This document shows, in pieces, positions 25,889 through 34,601 of a stretch of 53,906 nt of DNA. The stretch is from contig SHZF01000026.1 in the NCBI GenBank assembly GCA_009692425.1, forward strand, positions 1-53,906, in the 5' to 3' direction. Every line of letters begins with the position of its first letter. Positions within the stretch are counted from its first letter, which is position 1. Position numbers and translations under genes: made by a program. The notes under the pieces were generated by a model that was given only the letters and a program-made list of their open reading frames with translations, searched no databases and had not been told where the DNA came from. The DNA comes from Myxococcales bacterium (GTDB taxonomy: Bacteria; Myxococcota_A; UBA9042).

Positions 25889-28585
25889 ATGACCGCGAGC
25901 GTTCGCCGCGAGTTCCGCTTCACCACGCAGGCCAGCGCCGAAGCCACATGGCGCGCGCTGTCGGACACGGACCGGATCAACCGGGTCTCCGGGTTCGGCA
26001 TGCGCTTCGCACTGGAACGGTCCGCCGACGGCACGCTGGAGCGGCGCGGCACGTTGCGACGCTACGGCCTGACCCTGCGTTGGCTCGAACTGCAGGCGAT
26101 CTACGACGCGCCGCACCAGTTCCGCATCGAGCGACAGGTAGACAATGGTCCCGTGCGCTCGATGGTGACGTCGTGCACGATCACGCCACGACCGGGTGGA
26201 CCCGACGCGGGCACCGACATCGAGTACGTGCTCGAAGTCGAGCCGCGCTCTGCCTTGCTGCGGCCGCTGGTCGAAATCGACATTGGTGGCACGCTGGCGC
26301 GCCGACTCAGGCAGACGCTCGCGAACGTGGTGCGCGCGCTGGATCAAGGCCTCGACCCACCGGATCAGACGCCGCCAGCCTTGGGTGAAGCGGCGTTGGC
26401 CCGCCTCGATGCGGGCCTCGAGTCGGTGCGACCGCGCCGCGTGGGCGAAGAACTGCGGGCGCTGGTGCTCGATGCGCCGTTGATCGCGCAGGATCGGATC
26501 CAGCCCCTGCGGCTCGCACGACAGTGGGGTGTGACCGACGACGAGGCACTGCGCGGGATGCTCGGGGCAGTGCACGCGGGCGTGCTCGTGATGCAGTGGG
26601 AACTCCTGTGCCCCTCGTGCCGGCTGCCCACGGATCGGTCGGCGCGCCAGTTGCCCGCGCCCGGCCAGCGCCATTGTCTGTCGTGCGACGTGGCGTTCGA
26701 TGCGACCTTCCCCGATGCGGTCGCCGTCACGTTTCGGCTCGCACCCGCCATTCGCACGTTCGATGTGCCGATCGACTGCCTGTCGAGCCCGGCCCGGGTG
26801 CCGCACCTCGTCGCGCAGGCCGTCGTGGCGCCGGGTGCAGAGTTGGATTGGCGCCTGGCGTTGCTCGACGGCACGTATCGCATTCGCTCCTGGCCGGCCT
26901 TGGAGCCGGCGAGCCTTGTCGTGCGCCGCGACCTGACAGCGCAGTCGCTGACCGTGACGGCAGGCCCGCACGCCATCCACCCGCCCGTGCTGCGCTCGGC
27001 GCCGGGCTCGGTCGCGCTCGTGGTCGTGAACCGGCTCGAGCGGCCGCTGCGTGTGGTGGTCGAGCGACGCTGGCTGCCGGCCTGGACCCTGACGGCGGCG
27101 CGCCTGCTCGAGTTGCCAGAAGCCGCCGAACTGCTGCCAGTCGAGGCGTTGGCGGTCGGCACCCAGGTCGCTTCCGGCGTGTACGCCGTGCTGGCGGTGC
27201 AAATCTTGCGCGGCGGTGTGGCCGCCGAACACGCCGTACGGGCCGCGCTGCAAGACAACGGTGCCCTGCGCACGCAGGTTGGCAACGGGGCGCTCGTCGC
27301 GACCTATGCTGGCCCCGACGCGGCGCTGGCGGCGGCAGCCAGCCTGCAGGGCGCGCTGTTCCTCACTGGGGCCGTCGGCAGCGGCGTCGTCATCGAGACC
27401 CAGACCCCCGGTGGCTTCGCGCTCGGCGGCGCGGCCCTCGAACGGACGCTGCGCGAAGCCCGCGCCGGCGAGCCGGGCGACATCAGCGTGGTCGCGGGAG
27501 TGCAACTCGACCCCGCCGTGGCCCGCGCCGAAGCCGCCGGCACCGTGCGCACCTGGCCCCCGCTGCGCCCGGAATGCGGGGTGCGCCTGGAGTTCGTTGG
27601 GCGGTCGTCCGAGGTCGTGCGCTTGCCTTGCATGCCACCTGGCGAGCCGCGGGCGGGCGAGGTGGTCGATGCGCGCTACGAACTCGGCGAGCGGTTGGGG
27701 CGCGGCGCGTACGGCTTGGTGCACGACGCGCGCGACCGACGGACCGGGGGAGCGGTCGTCCTCAAGTTGCTCCACCCGGACCTGGCGGATGACCCGGCGC
27801 AGGTGCAGCGCTTCTTCAACGAAGGCCGCCTGCTGGCGCGGCTCGACCATCCCAACGTCGTGCGTGTGTTGAACTGGGGGCTCGGCGACGACGGACGCTT
27901 GTACGTCGCGCTGGAAAGGCTGCGGGGCCGCGAACTGACGGTGCTCCTGCGCGAAGAGGGCGTGCTCGACCCGGTGCGAACGCTGCGCCTGGCCGATGGC
28001 GTCCTGCGCGGGCTCGAGGCGGCCCACCAGGCGGGCGTCGTGCACCGCGACGTCAAGCCATCGAACCTGTTCCTGGTGCAGGAACCCGGCGGCGAACTCT
28101 TGAAATTGCTCGACTTCGGCATCGCGGTCGATGACAGTGGGCGCACGATTCAGGCGGACGAGGGCGCCGCCATCATCGGCACGCCGTGGTACATGGCGCC
28201 CGAGCAGGTCGAGGGCAAGCCCGTCGATGGCCGGACTGACCTGTATGCGCTGGCGCTCGTGCTGTACGAGTGCCTGAGCGGCCGGCTCCCCTTCGAGGCC
28301 GCGACGCCCGTCGCCGTGCTGTTCGCGCGCACGTATACAGAGCCGGCGGCGCTGGGCGAATCGATCGACGCAACGCTCTTGCCGGCCGGGCTGGAGGTCG
28401 CACTGATGCAGGCGCTCGCAATGGACCCGGACCGGCGCTGGGCGGGCGCCGCGGCGATGCGCGCCGCGCTGCGGGAAGTGCTCGATGCGTGCCGCCCCCG
28501 CGAGGACGAACTGCGTCGCGCTTGGTCCCAGTTGCGGCCCGCTGCGGCGGCAAAGCAGCGCCACGTCAAGACGGTGACCGGCTGA
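25889..28585 (+). CDS. SRPBCC - zinc ribbon - pseudo-cyclase - Ser/Thr kinase fusion
   Basis: 898 residues. Residues 1 to ~150 have a START/polyketide-cyclase-like (SRPBCC) pattern (REFRFTTQASAEATWRALSDTDRINRV). A zinc ribbon follows with CPSC at 241-244 and CLSC at 263-266. This pair of parts resembles the N-terminus of some DUF5939 adenylate cyclases. About 425-560 looks like a class III cyclase fold (GVYAVLAVQILRGG, GNGALVATYAG, ALGGAALERTLREA). The two catalytic metal aspartates are missing, however, so it should be inactive as a cyclase. The C-terminus is a complete Hanks kinase: G-loop LGRGAYGLVHDA, Lys626, HRDVKPSN with Asp721, DFG Asp742, APE. No membrane helix. The architecture is unusual; the target is unknown. 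Confidence 0.85.
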   Translation: MTASVRREFRFTTQASAEATWRALSDTDRINRVSGFGMRFALERSADGTLERRGTLRRYGLTLRWLELQAIYDAPHQFRIERQVDNGPVRSMVTSCTITPRPGGPDAGTDIEYVLEVEPRSALLRPLVEIDIGGTLARRLRQTLANVVRALDQGLDPPDQTPPALGEAALARLDAGLESVRPRRVGEELRALVLDAPLIAQDRIQPLRLARQWGVTDDEALRGMLGAVHAGVLVMQWELLCPSCRLPTDRSARQLPAPGQRHCLSCDVAFDATFPDAVAVTFRLAPAIRTFDVPIDCLSSPARVPHLVAQAVVAPGAELDWRLALLDGTYRIRSWPALEPASLVVRRDLTAQSLTVTAGPHAIHPPVLRSAPGSVALVVVNRLERPLRVVVERRWLPAWTLTAARLLELPEAAELLPVEALAVGTQVASGVYAVLAVQILRGGVAAEHAVRAALQDNGALRTQVGNGALVATYAGPDAALAAAASLQGALFLTGAVGSGVVIETQTPGGFALGGAALERTLREARAGEPGDISVVAGVQLDPAVARAEAAGTVRTWPPLRPECGVRLEFVGRSSEVVRLPCMPPGEPRAGEVVDARYELGERLGRGAYGLVHDARDRRTGGAVVLKLLHPDLADDPAQVQRFFNEGRLLARLDHPNVVRVLNWGLGDDGRLYVALERLRGRELTVLLREEGVLDPVRTLRLADGVLRGLEAAHQAGVVHRDVKPSNLFLVQEPGGELLKLLDFGIAVDDSGRTIQADEGAAIIGTPWYMAPEQVEGKPVDGRTDLYALALVLYECLSGRLPFEAATPVAVLFARTYTEPAALGESIDATLLPAGLEVALMQALAMDPDRRWAGAAAMRAALREVLDACRPREDELRRAWSQLRPAAAAKQRHVKTVTG

Positions 28586-28620
28586 GCGCGCTGGTGCCTT
28601 GCTGCGCAGCGAGCGGGCCG

Positions 28621-29526
28621 ATGCAGGTTCCCGCGGCAGTTCCGGCGTTGCGCGACGATCCGGAGCGACGCGGGCGTGAGCAGCGCCGGCGGGCCGCTGG
28701 ACTCCTGGCCGGCGTGACGGACGCTCACGTGCACCTGTTTCCGCTTGCGTTCTATCGGGCCCTGTGGCGCTGGTTCGACGCCCACGCATGGCACATCGCC
28801 TTTCGTGGCGACGCGGAGGCCACGCTCGGCGTGCTGCGGGACCACGGCACGGCGCGTGTCGTGGCGTCGGTATTTGCCCACAAGCCAGGTGCGGCGCGGC
28901 CCCTGAACGCGTTCCTGGCGGGCCTCGTGCGGGCGGAGACGGGTGTGGTCGGGCTCGGCACCGTGCTGCCGGGCGAACCGGACGCGCGCGCCATCGTGCG
29001 CGAGGCGGTGGGCCCGCTGGGGTTGCGCGGCATCAAGCTGCACTGCCATGTCCAGAAGGTCGCGATCGACGACCCGGCCACGCTCCACGTGCTCGAACTG
29101 TGCCAGGAACTGGGGGTGCCCGCCGTCGTGCACGCGGGCCGCGAACCGGCCTCGCAGGCCTACGGAATCGATTGCCGCGCGCTATGCAACGTCGCGCGCA
29201 CGGAGCGGGTCCTGCAGCGCCTGCCGCGCTTGCGCCTCGTCGTGCCGCACATCGGCGCCGACGAGTTCGCCGGCTATTTCGGCCTGCTCGCCCAGCACGA
29301 GCACCTCTACCTCGACACCGCGATGGCGTGCGCCGAGTACTTCGACCCCCAGCCGGCCTGGTCCGACCTGGCGCGCTGGGCCGGGCGGGTGATGTACGGG
29401 ACGGACTTCCCCGTCATCCCGTATGAAGTGGATCGTGAACTGCACGCGCTGGCCCGCAACATCGACGACGACGGCGCGTTCGAGGCGCTGGTGCGCGGGA
29501 CGGCGGCGCGGGTGTTCGGGACGTAG
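28621..29526 (+). CDS. Amidohydrolase-2 family metal-dependent hydrolase
   Basis: 301 residues from ATG 28621. The TIM-barrel metal site is seen in VTDAHVHLF (first His pair), LRGIKLHCHVQKV with the lysine/His strand, VPAVVHAGREP, LVVPHIGADEFAGYF and the closing Asp in VMYGTDFPVIPYEV. This is the Amidohydro_2 pattern (decarboxylases and hydrolases of small aromatic or acyl compounds). No signal peptide. It lies 35 bp after the kinase-fusion gene in the same direction and may be its last operon partner. Substrate unknown. Confidence 0.88.
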   Translation: MQVPAAVPALRDDPERRGREQRRRAAGLLAGVTDAHVHLFPLAFYRALWRWFDAHAWHIAFRGDAEATLGVLRDHGTARVVASVFAHKPGAARPLNAFLAGLVRAETGVVGLGTVLPGEPDARAIVREAVGPLGLRGIKLHCHVQKVAIDDPATLHVLELCQELGVPAVVHAGREPASQAYGIDCRALCNVARTERVLQRLPRLRLVVPHIGADEFAGYFGLLAQHEHLYLDTAMACAEYFDPQPAWSDLARWAGRVMYGTDFPVIPYEVDRELHALARNIDDDGAFEALVRGTAARVFGT

Positions 29527-29620
29527 CGCGGATGCCGCACTGGTCTGACACGCGGGCGGTCCGTGGCATCAGGGAGAACAGGGGGCGCCGGCGCCGTGCG
29601 GGCACTTGGGAGACAGGCGG

Positions 29621-30184
29621 GTGGATGCGGCGTTGGGCGAGGAGGTCCGTCTGGTCGAGGCCGCGCGCCGCGGCGATGGCCGGGCGTTTGCCAGCCTCGT
29701 CGCGCCCCACCTGGAGCGGGCATTTCGCGTCGCGGCGCGCGCCACCGGCAGCCCCGCGCTGGCCGAAGATGTCGTGCAGGAGGCCCTCGTCGTGCTACAC
29801 CGCGACCTGCACCGCTACCAGCCAGGCACGTCGCTGCGCGCGTTCCTGTTGGGCATCACGCTGCGGGCGGCCGTCACATGGCGGCGGTCGGAACGCCGCC
29901 GCACGGCCCGGGAACTCGCCACGCACCTCGACGACCCGTTTGCGTCGCCGGATCAGGCGGTCGAGGCGCGTGAACTCGCGGCTCAACTCCAGGTGGCGCT
30001 CGACGCGTTGCCGGAACGAAGACGGCAGGCCGCGTTGCTGCGCTTCGACGGAGGCCTGGACCATGCCGACATCGCCGCCGCACTCGGCACCACCGAACAG
30101 GCCGCGCGGCAACTCGTCTACGAAGCGACGAAGGCCCTGCGCGCAGCGCTGGGGCCACCGACTGAGATGAGCCATGTCCACTGA
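29621..30184 (+). CDS. ECF-type RNA polymerase sigma factor
   Basis: 187 residues from GTG 29621; GGGAG at 29608-29612 gives proper spacing (an upstream TTG at 29606 is the alternative). The sigma2 region is FASLVAPHLERAFRVAARATGSPALAEDVVQEALVVLHRD. Sigma4 is LPERRRQAALLRFDGGLDHADIAAALGTTEQAARQLVYEATKALR, a clear helix-turn-helix. It overlaps the next gene by 11 bases, and that product has one membrane helix, the classic sigma/anti-sigma arrangement. The sigma should direct an envelope-stress-type regulon including its own operon. Confidence 0.93.
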   Translation: MDAALGEEVRLVEAARRGDGRAFASLVAPHLERAFRVAARATGSPALAEDVVQEALVVLHRDLHRYQPGTSLRAFLLGITLRAAVTWRRSERRRTARELATHLDDPFASPDQAVEARELAAQLQVALDALPERRRQAALLRFDGGLDHADIAAALGTTEQAARQLVYEATKALRAALGPPTEMSHVH

Positions 30185-30848
30185 TCGTGACATCGAGACA
30201 GCGTTCGAGCTGTCGACTCCTCGCGCGGGCCCGGCCGTCGAGCGACTGGGCCGCTTCGCTGCTGCGCTGGGGTCTTCACGGTCGGCCGCCGCAGGCATCG
30301 TGAATCTGGACGCCGAGGTCGCCGCCTGGTTCGAGGCGACGGCAGTGTGCGCGAGTTCGGCCACCCTTGCGCGGCTGGAGTCTGGAGCGAGCCTGCCCGC
30401 GGGCATCGGCGCCCCACGCCGTCTTGTGCGGTGGCCGTGGGCGCTCGGAGCGGGCGCCAGCGCGCTGCTGATCGCGGTGTGGCTGACGGTTCCTGCAAGC
30501 GCGCCAACTCCGGCGGTGGCCAGCGCAGAGCGTGTCGATCCACAGGTCGCCGCGCCCCTACTGGCGGTGGCCGCCGACGGCGTCCGCTCGAACGCCGCCG
30601 CGTGGATGCCGTTCGGCGCCTTGGTCGCGTACGACGACGTGCTCAATCCGGGCGCACTGCCGGGCGACGAAGGCGGCCCGACTGGCGAGGCGGGCGCGAC
30701 GGGTGCCGACGGGTTGGCGGACTCCGAAGAGTTGCTGGGCTCCGAAGAGTTGCTGGGCTCCGAAGAAACGTCGGTCGCGGCGGCCATCGGCCTCGCGCTC
30801 CTGCACGGCGAAGAGATCGACACGAACCCCACCCTGGCACTGCCCTGA
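30174..30848 (+). CDS. Probable membrane anti-sigma factor
   Basis: 224 residues, ATG at 30174 inside the end of the sigma gene. A cytoplasmic segment of ~85 residues (VERLGRFAAALGSS, DAEVAAWFEATAVCASSATLARLES) is followed by a single transmembrane helix (WPWALGAGASALLIAVWLTVPA) and a periplasmic, acidic tail. No zinc-binding HxxxCxxC motif is seen, so it is not the ZAS type; assignment rests on layout and position. The tail contains a duplicated ELLGSE motif from an 18-bp tandem repeat at about 30726-30767. Confidence 0.75.
   Translation: MSTDRDIETAFELSTPRAGPAVERLGRFAAALGSSRSAAAGIVNLDAEVAAWFEATAVCASSATLARLESGASLPAGIGAPRRLVRWPWALGAGASALLIAVWLTVPASAPTPAVASAERVDPQVAAPLLAVAADGVRSNAAAWMPFGALVAYDDVLNPGALPGDEGGPTGEAGATGADGLADSEELLGSEELLGSEETSVAAAIGLALLHGEEIDTNPTLALP
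30726..30767 (+). repeat. 18-bp tandem repeat in the anti-sigma tail
   Basis: Two full identical units and a partial third encode EELLGSEELLGSEE in the periplasmic tail. The unit is six codons, so the frame is preserved. Confidence 0.85.
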
Positions 30849-30920
30849 CAGGCGGCGGTCGCGTGGCATTCAGTATGTGACAAACATTGCGCCAACCGTC
30901 GGCGCCTCAAGGAGAGTTCC

Positions 30921-31550
30921 GTGACCACGACAATCCATCGCATTGCGCTCGCTGCGGCACTGTGCGCGCTCGCCGCGCCGGCATTCGCCCAACCCGCCCC
31001 GCCACCGAGACCCCCGCCGGGCATGGACGCCGGGCCCGACGGGCACCACCCCGCGTTCTTTCAGCGCATGAAGCAGACGCGCAGCCAGCTCCTGCGCAAG
31101 GAAGCGGGCCTCGACGAGGCGGGCGCGGCGCGGGCTGAGACGGTCGTCACGCGCTTCGATCAAGATCGCCAGAAACTCCAGCGTGGGGTCGGCGAGGCGA
31201 CGCGCGCGTTGCGGGAACTCGTGAGGGCCGACAGCAAGGAGGACAAGGCCTACCGCGACGGCCTCGATGCGCTCGTGAATGCCCATCGCGCCATGCACGA
31301 CCTGCGCAGTCGTGAACTCGACGAACTGCGCAAGGTGCTCACGCCCAAGGAGTGCGCCAAGGTCGTGATCGCGCTGGAGCGGATGCACAAGCACATGCGC
31401 GGCGAGATGCGGTCGGCCAAGCGTGAATGGCTCAAGGAGCAGCTGCGCAGGATGGACGACGGCGACGACGAGGACGGACCGCCCGTGCCGCCGGCACCAC
31501 CTGGGCGCGGACGGCAAATGCCGCCGGCAGAGGGACGTCCGGCCCGCTGA
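30921..31550 (+). CDS. Spy/CpxP-like periplasmic protein
   Basis: 209 residues from GTG 30921, with GGAGAG at 30911-30916. The signal peptide ends at AFAQ. The mature part is helical and charged (FFQRMKQTRSQLLRKEAGLDEAGAARAETVVTRFDQDRQKLQRG, ELDELRKVLTPKECAKVVIALERMHKHMRGEM). Its shape, including the LTPKE-type helix start, is that of Spy/CpxP/CnrX periplasmic metal- or folding-stress proteins. It ends in a Pro-rich tail. Placed directly behind the ECF sigma and its anti-sigma, it is a likely periplasmic sensor or chaperone for that switch, as CnrX is in the Cnr system. Confidence 0.78.
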   Translation: MTTTIHRIALAAALCALAAPAFAQPAPPPRPPPGMDAGPDGHHPAFFQRMKQTRSQLLRKEAGLDEAGAARAETVVTRFDQDRQKLQRGVGEATRALRELVRADSKEDKAYRDGLDALVNAHRAMHDLRSRELDELRKVLTPKECAKVVIALERMHKHMRGEMRSAKREWLKEQLRRMDDGDDEDGPPVPPAPPGRGRQMPPAEGRPAR

Positions 31551-31551
31551 G

Positions 31552-32044
31552 CTGCTGGCACCACGTCGGGCGGCTGGAGTGGACCGACCGTGACGTCGTC
31601 ATCCAAGCCGGCCCGGTCGTGGGTCGGATTCTCGCGGCAGGCACACTGCGCCGCGGCGTCGGGCAGTTCAAGGTCGCCGGCACCGCGACCAGCACGCCGT
31701 TCGCCGTCGGGAACTCGCCGCCTGCGGGCCAGAAGCTGTACCTGCGCTTCCAGGCGTTTCTCGACATCGAGCCGTGCACGGCGTGGGACAAACTGACGGT
31801 CGAAGTCTCGGACCACGGCTTTGCGACGCCGGCCAATGTGAGCGTGGCCGTATCGAAGGCGTCGCTGGGTGCGTGGGCCAAACAGCAAGTGGCTGTCACC
31901 ACCGTGGCCGGCAAGCCCGCCGTGCAGGTGCGCTTCGTGTTCGACAGCGGCGACTGCGCGGTCAATACGGGCAAGGGCGTGTTCCTCGACGATGTGGTGG
32001 TGCAGGCTGCGGTGGTGCCGGTGGTGGGGCCGGTGGCGCTATGA
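31552..32044 (+). pseudogene. Headless C-terminal fragment of a secreted jelly-roll protein
   Basis: Right behind the Spy-like stop a frame opens without a start codon of its own. It reads as a beta-rich C-terminal domain (CWHHVGRLEW, YLRFQAFLDIEPCTAWDKL, VEVSDHG, VQVRFVFDSGDC, GVFLDDVVVQA). That pattern is the end of large extracellular proteins with MAM/jelly-roll domains. No N-terminal part or signal peptide exists upstream. It looks like a gene cut by a rearrangement that placed the sigma/anti-sigma/Spy unit beside it. A GTG at about 31619 is the only in-frame start and seems too late. Confidence 0.55.
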
Positions 32045-32185
32045 AGGCGCGGCACCCGAGCCGATAGATTCCTCAGACGCGACTGCACGGCGCGCGGACG
32101 CGGGGCGGACGACCTGCGCCTTCGCGCCTTGCCTCGCTCGCTGCGTCCGTCGCGAGCCCTCGACCCGATTCGGCGTGCTTTCGGA

Positions 32186-33283
32186 TTACAAGTCTACCCT
32201 CACCCGCGCCAACAGATGCTGCAGCATGGCATCCCGAAACGCGTCATTGAACAGCGGCACGTGCAGGGCGCCGTCGACCTGCCACGCTTCGACGTCCGTG
32301 CCCTGCTGGCACGGCTGCCAGCGGGTGCGGTGGGTCTCCTTGCCGAACAGCAAGTCTTCGAAGTTCACATCGGTCAGCTTCTCGCCCTGCGCCGGACAGC
32401 CGTTGCGCTGCACCCAGCCCGCGACCGTGACCGCCGCACTTGGGTATGGGTTGCCGACGATGGCCCCGCCGCCGAACTGGATCACGTTGTCGAGCGTGCC
32501 GTGAATCGCCAGCAGCGACACCGGCTGCGCGGGCTTGCACGCCGTCGCATCCATGTCCGCCGCCCCCGCCAGCGTAGCGATGGCAGTGAGCTTCGGCGCG
32601 ATCTGGCACGCCAGCCGCAGGGCCATGAAGCCGCCGTTGCTGTGGCCGACGAGGTAGACGCGGGTGGGGTCGACGCGGAGCTTCGCGATGGCCTCGTCGA
32701 TGAGTCCCGTCACGTAGGCGACGTCGTCGACCGGGTTCTGGGCGAAGTTGCAGCAAGCCTTCGTCGCATTCCAGAACTGCAGCCCGACCTTGTCTTTCGT
32801 GCCCTCGGGGACGACGGCGACGAAGCCGAGCGTGGTGGCGCGCGCGCTGATGCCGAGGTACCAGTCCTGCTGGGCGCCCGTCGCGCCGAAGCCGTGCAGC
32901 AGCAGCACGAGCGGCCACTTGCTCTGCTGGTCCCAGGCGTGAGGCACCGTGACCTTGGCCGGGCGGGCGCCACCGATCGTCGCGGTGGCGGCGCCAGGCA
33001 GCGGCGCGGGGGCATCTGCAGCGCCAAACCCGTCGGGCAGCACGACGACGGGCGCACCCGCATCGACTCCCATCGCGATGTCGGTGGGCGTCACGACGGC
33101 GGCCGTCGCATCGGTCGCGTCGGCGATGTCCGATTGGGTGCCGGCATCGAGCCCGGCATCGGCCTGGGCGGTCTTGGCACGCGCGGTCACGCCGACCGCC
33201 TCCTTGAGGGGTCGGTCGTCGCAAGCTACCGCGCACGTCGCGAGCAACATCCACGGGCCGAGCCTGGCTTGGCTTCGTCGCAT
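32186..33283 (-). CDS. Secreted polyhydroxybutyrate depolymerase/feruloyl-esterase-like lipoprotein
   Basis: 365 residues from ATG 33283. Lipobox TCAVAC with Cys21, then an Ala/Asp-rich linker. The alpha/beta-hydrolase part begins WPLVLLLHGFGATG; the nucleophile is Ser215 in GHSNGG. VSLLAIHGTLDNVI holds the acid and HVPLFNDAFRDAMLQHL is near the catalytic His. This is the LpqC/CE1 group (PHB depolymerase, acetylxylan or feruloyl esterase). CCNF and paired cysteines suggest disulfides outside the cell. Exact ester unknown. A PhaC-like gene lies elsewhere in the window but no operon link exists. Confidence 0.87.
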   Translation of the reverse strand: MRRSQARLGPWMLLATCAVACDDRPLKEAVGVTARAKTAQADAGLDAGTQSDIADATDATAAVVTPTDIAMGVDAGAPVVVLPDGFGAADAPAPLPGAATATIGGARPAKVTVPHAWDQQSKWPLVLLLHGFGATGAQQDWYLGISARATTLGFVAVVPEGTKDKVGLQFWNATKACCNFAQNPVDDVAYVTGLIDEAIAKLRVDPTRVYLVGHSNGGFMALRLACQIAPKLTAIATLAGAADMDATACKPAQPVSLLAIHGTLDNVIQFGGGAIVGNPYPSAAVTVAGWVQRNGCPAQGEKLTDVNFEDLLFGKETHRTRWQPCQQGTDVEAWQVDGALHVPLFNDAFRDAMLQHLLARVRVDL

Positions 33284-33326
33284 GGGGGCAGCGTAGGGGC
33301 GGGAGGACGGGCCGGCAAGCGGATCT

Positions 33327-33363
33327 GGCGTCCCGGGAAGGTCTTGGGGTGGTGGATTTGGGG
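33327..33363 (-). repeat. Partial dispersed repeat, copy E (inverted)
   Basis: 37 bases on the minus strand match 34408-34444 of copy C with one difference. Only the left box of the element is present. It lies between the esterase and HEAT-lipoprotein genes and is in inverted orientation relative to C. Confidence 0.8.
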
Positions 33364-33431
33364 CGGGCGTGCCAACGCGCGGGCAGGGACCCGCCACGGC
33401 ACCTGCGGCTTCCTTGACCGGCGACCCCAGC

Positions 33432-34319
33432 TTACCGGAGCCGCCCCAAGGCCTCCCGGGCGTTCTCGCGCACCAGCTTGTTCGGGTCCTTCGTCGCCGA
33501 CAGCACCGCCCCGCGCGCCGCCGCGTCGCCGATCTTGCCGAGCGCCTTGACCGACCGCAGCCGCACCCACGTCTCCTTGTCGCGCGTTGCCTTGATGAGC
33601 GCCGGCAGCGCCGCCTTATTTTTCAGCAGCCCGAGCGCATAGGCGGCGAAGCTGCGGGCATTGGCGTCGCCATCCTTCTCGAGCACTTCGAGCAAGGCGC
33701 CGGCTGTGGCGGGCACGTTGTAGTCCGTGAGCGCTGCCGCGACGTTGGCGCGTACCGACGGCACGGCTTCGTACAGCAGCGAGCGGTTGAAGGCGGCGCC
33801 CACTTCCGGCGTGATCGGCGGCTCCAGCGTGGCGAGCAGGGTCGGCGCGTGGCTGCGCACGTTGGTATTGTCGGTCCACATCGCCTTGAGCAGCGCCGGC
33901 CCGGCTGCCGCGGCGTGCGCCTTGACGCGGTCGGCGATCTGCTTGGTCGGCCCGCCGCGCCGCAATTCGTCGAGCACCGCCTTGACGTCGGGGTCGTCGG
34001 TCAGGGCTGCGAACGCAAGGTACGGGTCCGCCTCCTGGCCGGTGCGAACGGCGCCGCTGCCTGCAGGCACCAGGTTGTCGCCATAGGGCGAGCCAACTGG
34101 GGCGGCGACGGGCTCGGGTACCGGCGTGGCAGGCGCGGCCAGTGCGGGCGTCGGCGCTGGGGCGGGTGGCGCGGCCGGGGCGGACACAGGTGGCGTTGCA
34201 GGGCTCTCCGCGGACACCGGCGCGGACTTCTTTTCACAGCCAGCCAGCGCGAGCGCGGCCAACAGGACGGCCCCTTGAACGGAGGCGGCGGGGCAAAACC
34301 GGGACGTGCGTGCGCTCAT
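33432..34319 (-). CDS. HEAT-repeat lipoprotein
   Basis: 295 residues from ATG 34319, with GGAGG six bases upstream. Signal and lipobox LLAALALAGC, then a ~70-residue Ala/Pro linker. The C-terminal half consists of HEAT/PBS-type helical repeats (SVRANVAAALTDYN, NARSFAAYALGLLKNKAALPALIKATRD, WVRLRSVKALGKIGDAAARGAVLSATKDPNKLVRENAREALGRL). Such lipoproteins act as protein-binding scaffolds. The gene is flanked by copies E and C of the dispersed repeat in opposite orientations. Confidence 0.88.
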   Translation of the reverse strand: MSARTSRFCPAASVQGAVLLAALALAGCEKKSAPVSAESPATPPVSAPAAPPAPAPTPALAAPATPVPEPVAAPVGSPYGDNLVPAGSGAVRTGQEADPYLAFAALTDDPDVKAVLDELRRGGPTKQIADRVKAHAAAAGPALLKAMWTDNTNVRSHAPTLLATLEPPITPEVGAAFNRSLLYEAVPSVRANVAAALTDYNVPATAGALLEVLEKDGDANARSFAAYALGLLKNKAALPALIKATRDKETWVRLRSVKALGKIGDAAARGAVLSATKDPNKLVRENAREALGRLR

Positions 34320-34407
34320 GGAGCCCTCCAAGCAGGCGCGCAAGGGTAGCCCTCGGCCGGGCACACGCAAGGGCCCGGGCGAACGGCTGGCCCGGTCCGG
34401 TTCGCGG

Positions 34408-34563
34408 CCCCAAATCCACGACCCCAAGACCTTCCCGGGACGCCGAATTGGGTCCAGATGCTAGGCGGAGCAAGGCATTGGGGCGAAGACGTACTTGGGT
34501 ACGTTGAGCACCAACGCCGCCGCGACAACAACGCAGATGGGCCCAAGGCGGCGGATCCGGGCG
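34408..34563 (+). repeat. Dispersed repeat, diverged copy C
   Basis: Roughly two-thirds similar to copy A by eye over the core, with small gaps. The inner hairpin CGTAC/GTACG and a TTGG/CCAA part of the outer stem are still present, although surrounding bases changed. It lies between the divergent HEAT-lipoprotein and EEP genes. The rest of the 34320-34601 gap shows nothing else. Confidence 0.7.
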
Positions 34564-34601
34564 GCCCTTGACACTGGGCGCCGCGGCGGCAGTCTGCTGG
34601 C

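Noticed and set aside
25889-28585. An active adenylate cyclase
   Set aside because: The positions of both metal-binding aspartates are occupied by other residues.
25820-28789. A 989-codon minus-strand frame opposite the kinase fusion
   Set aside because: The plus strand carries complete kinase motifs; the antisense frame has low complexity and no recognisable domain.
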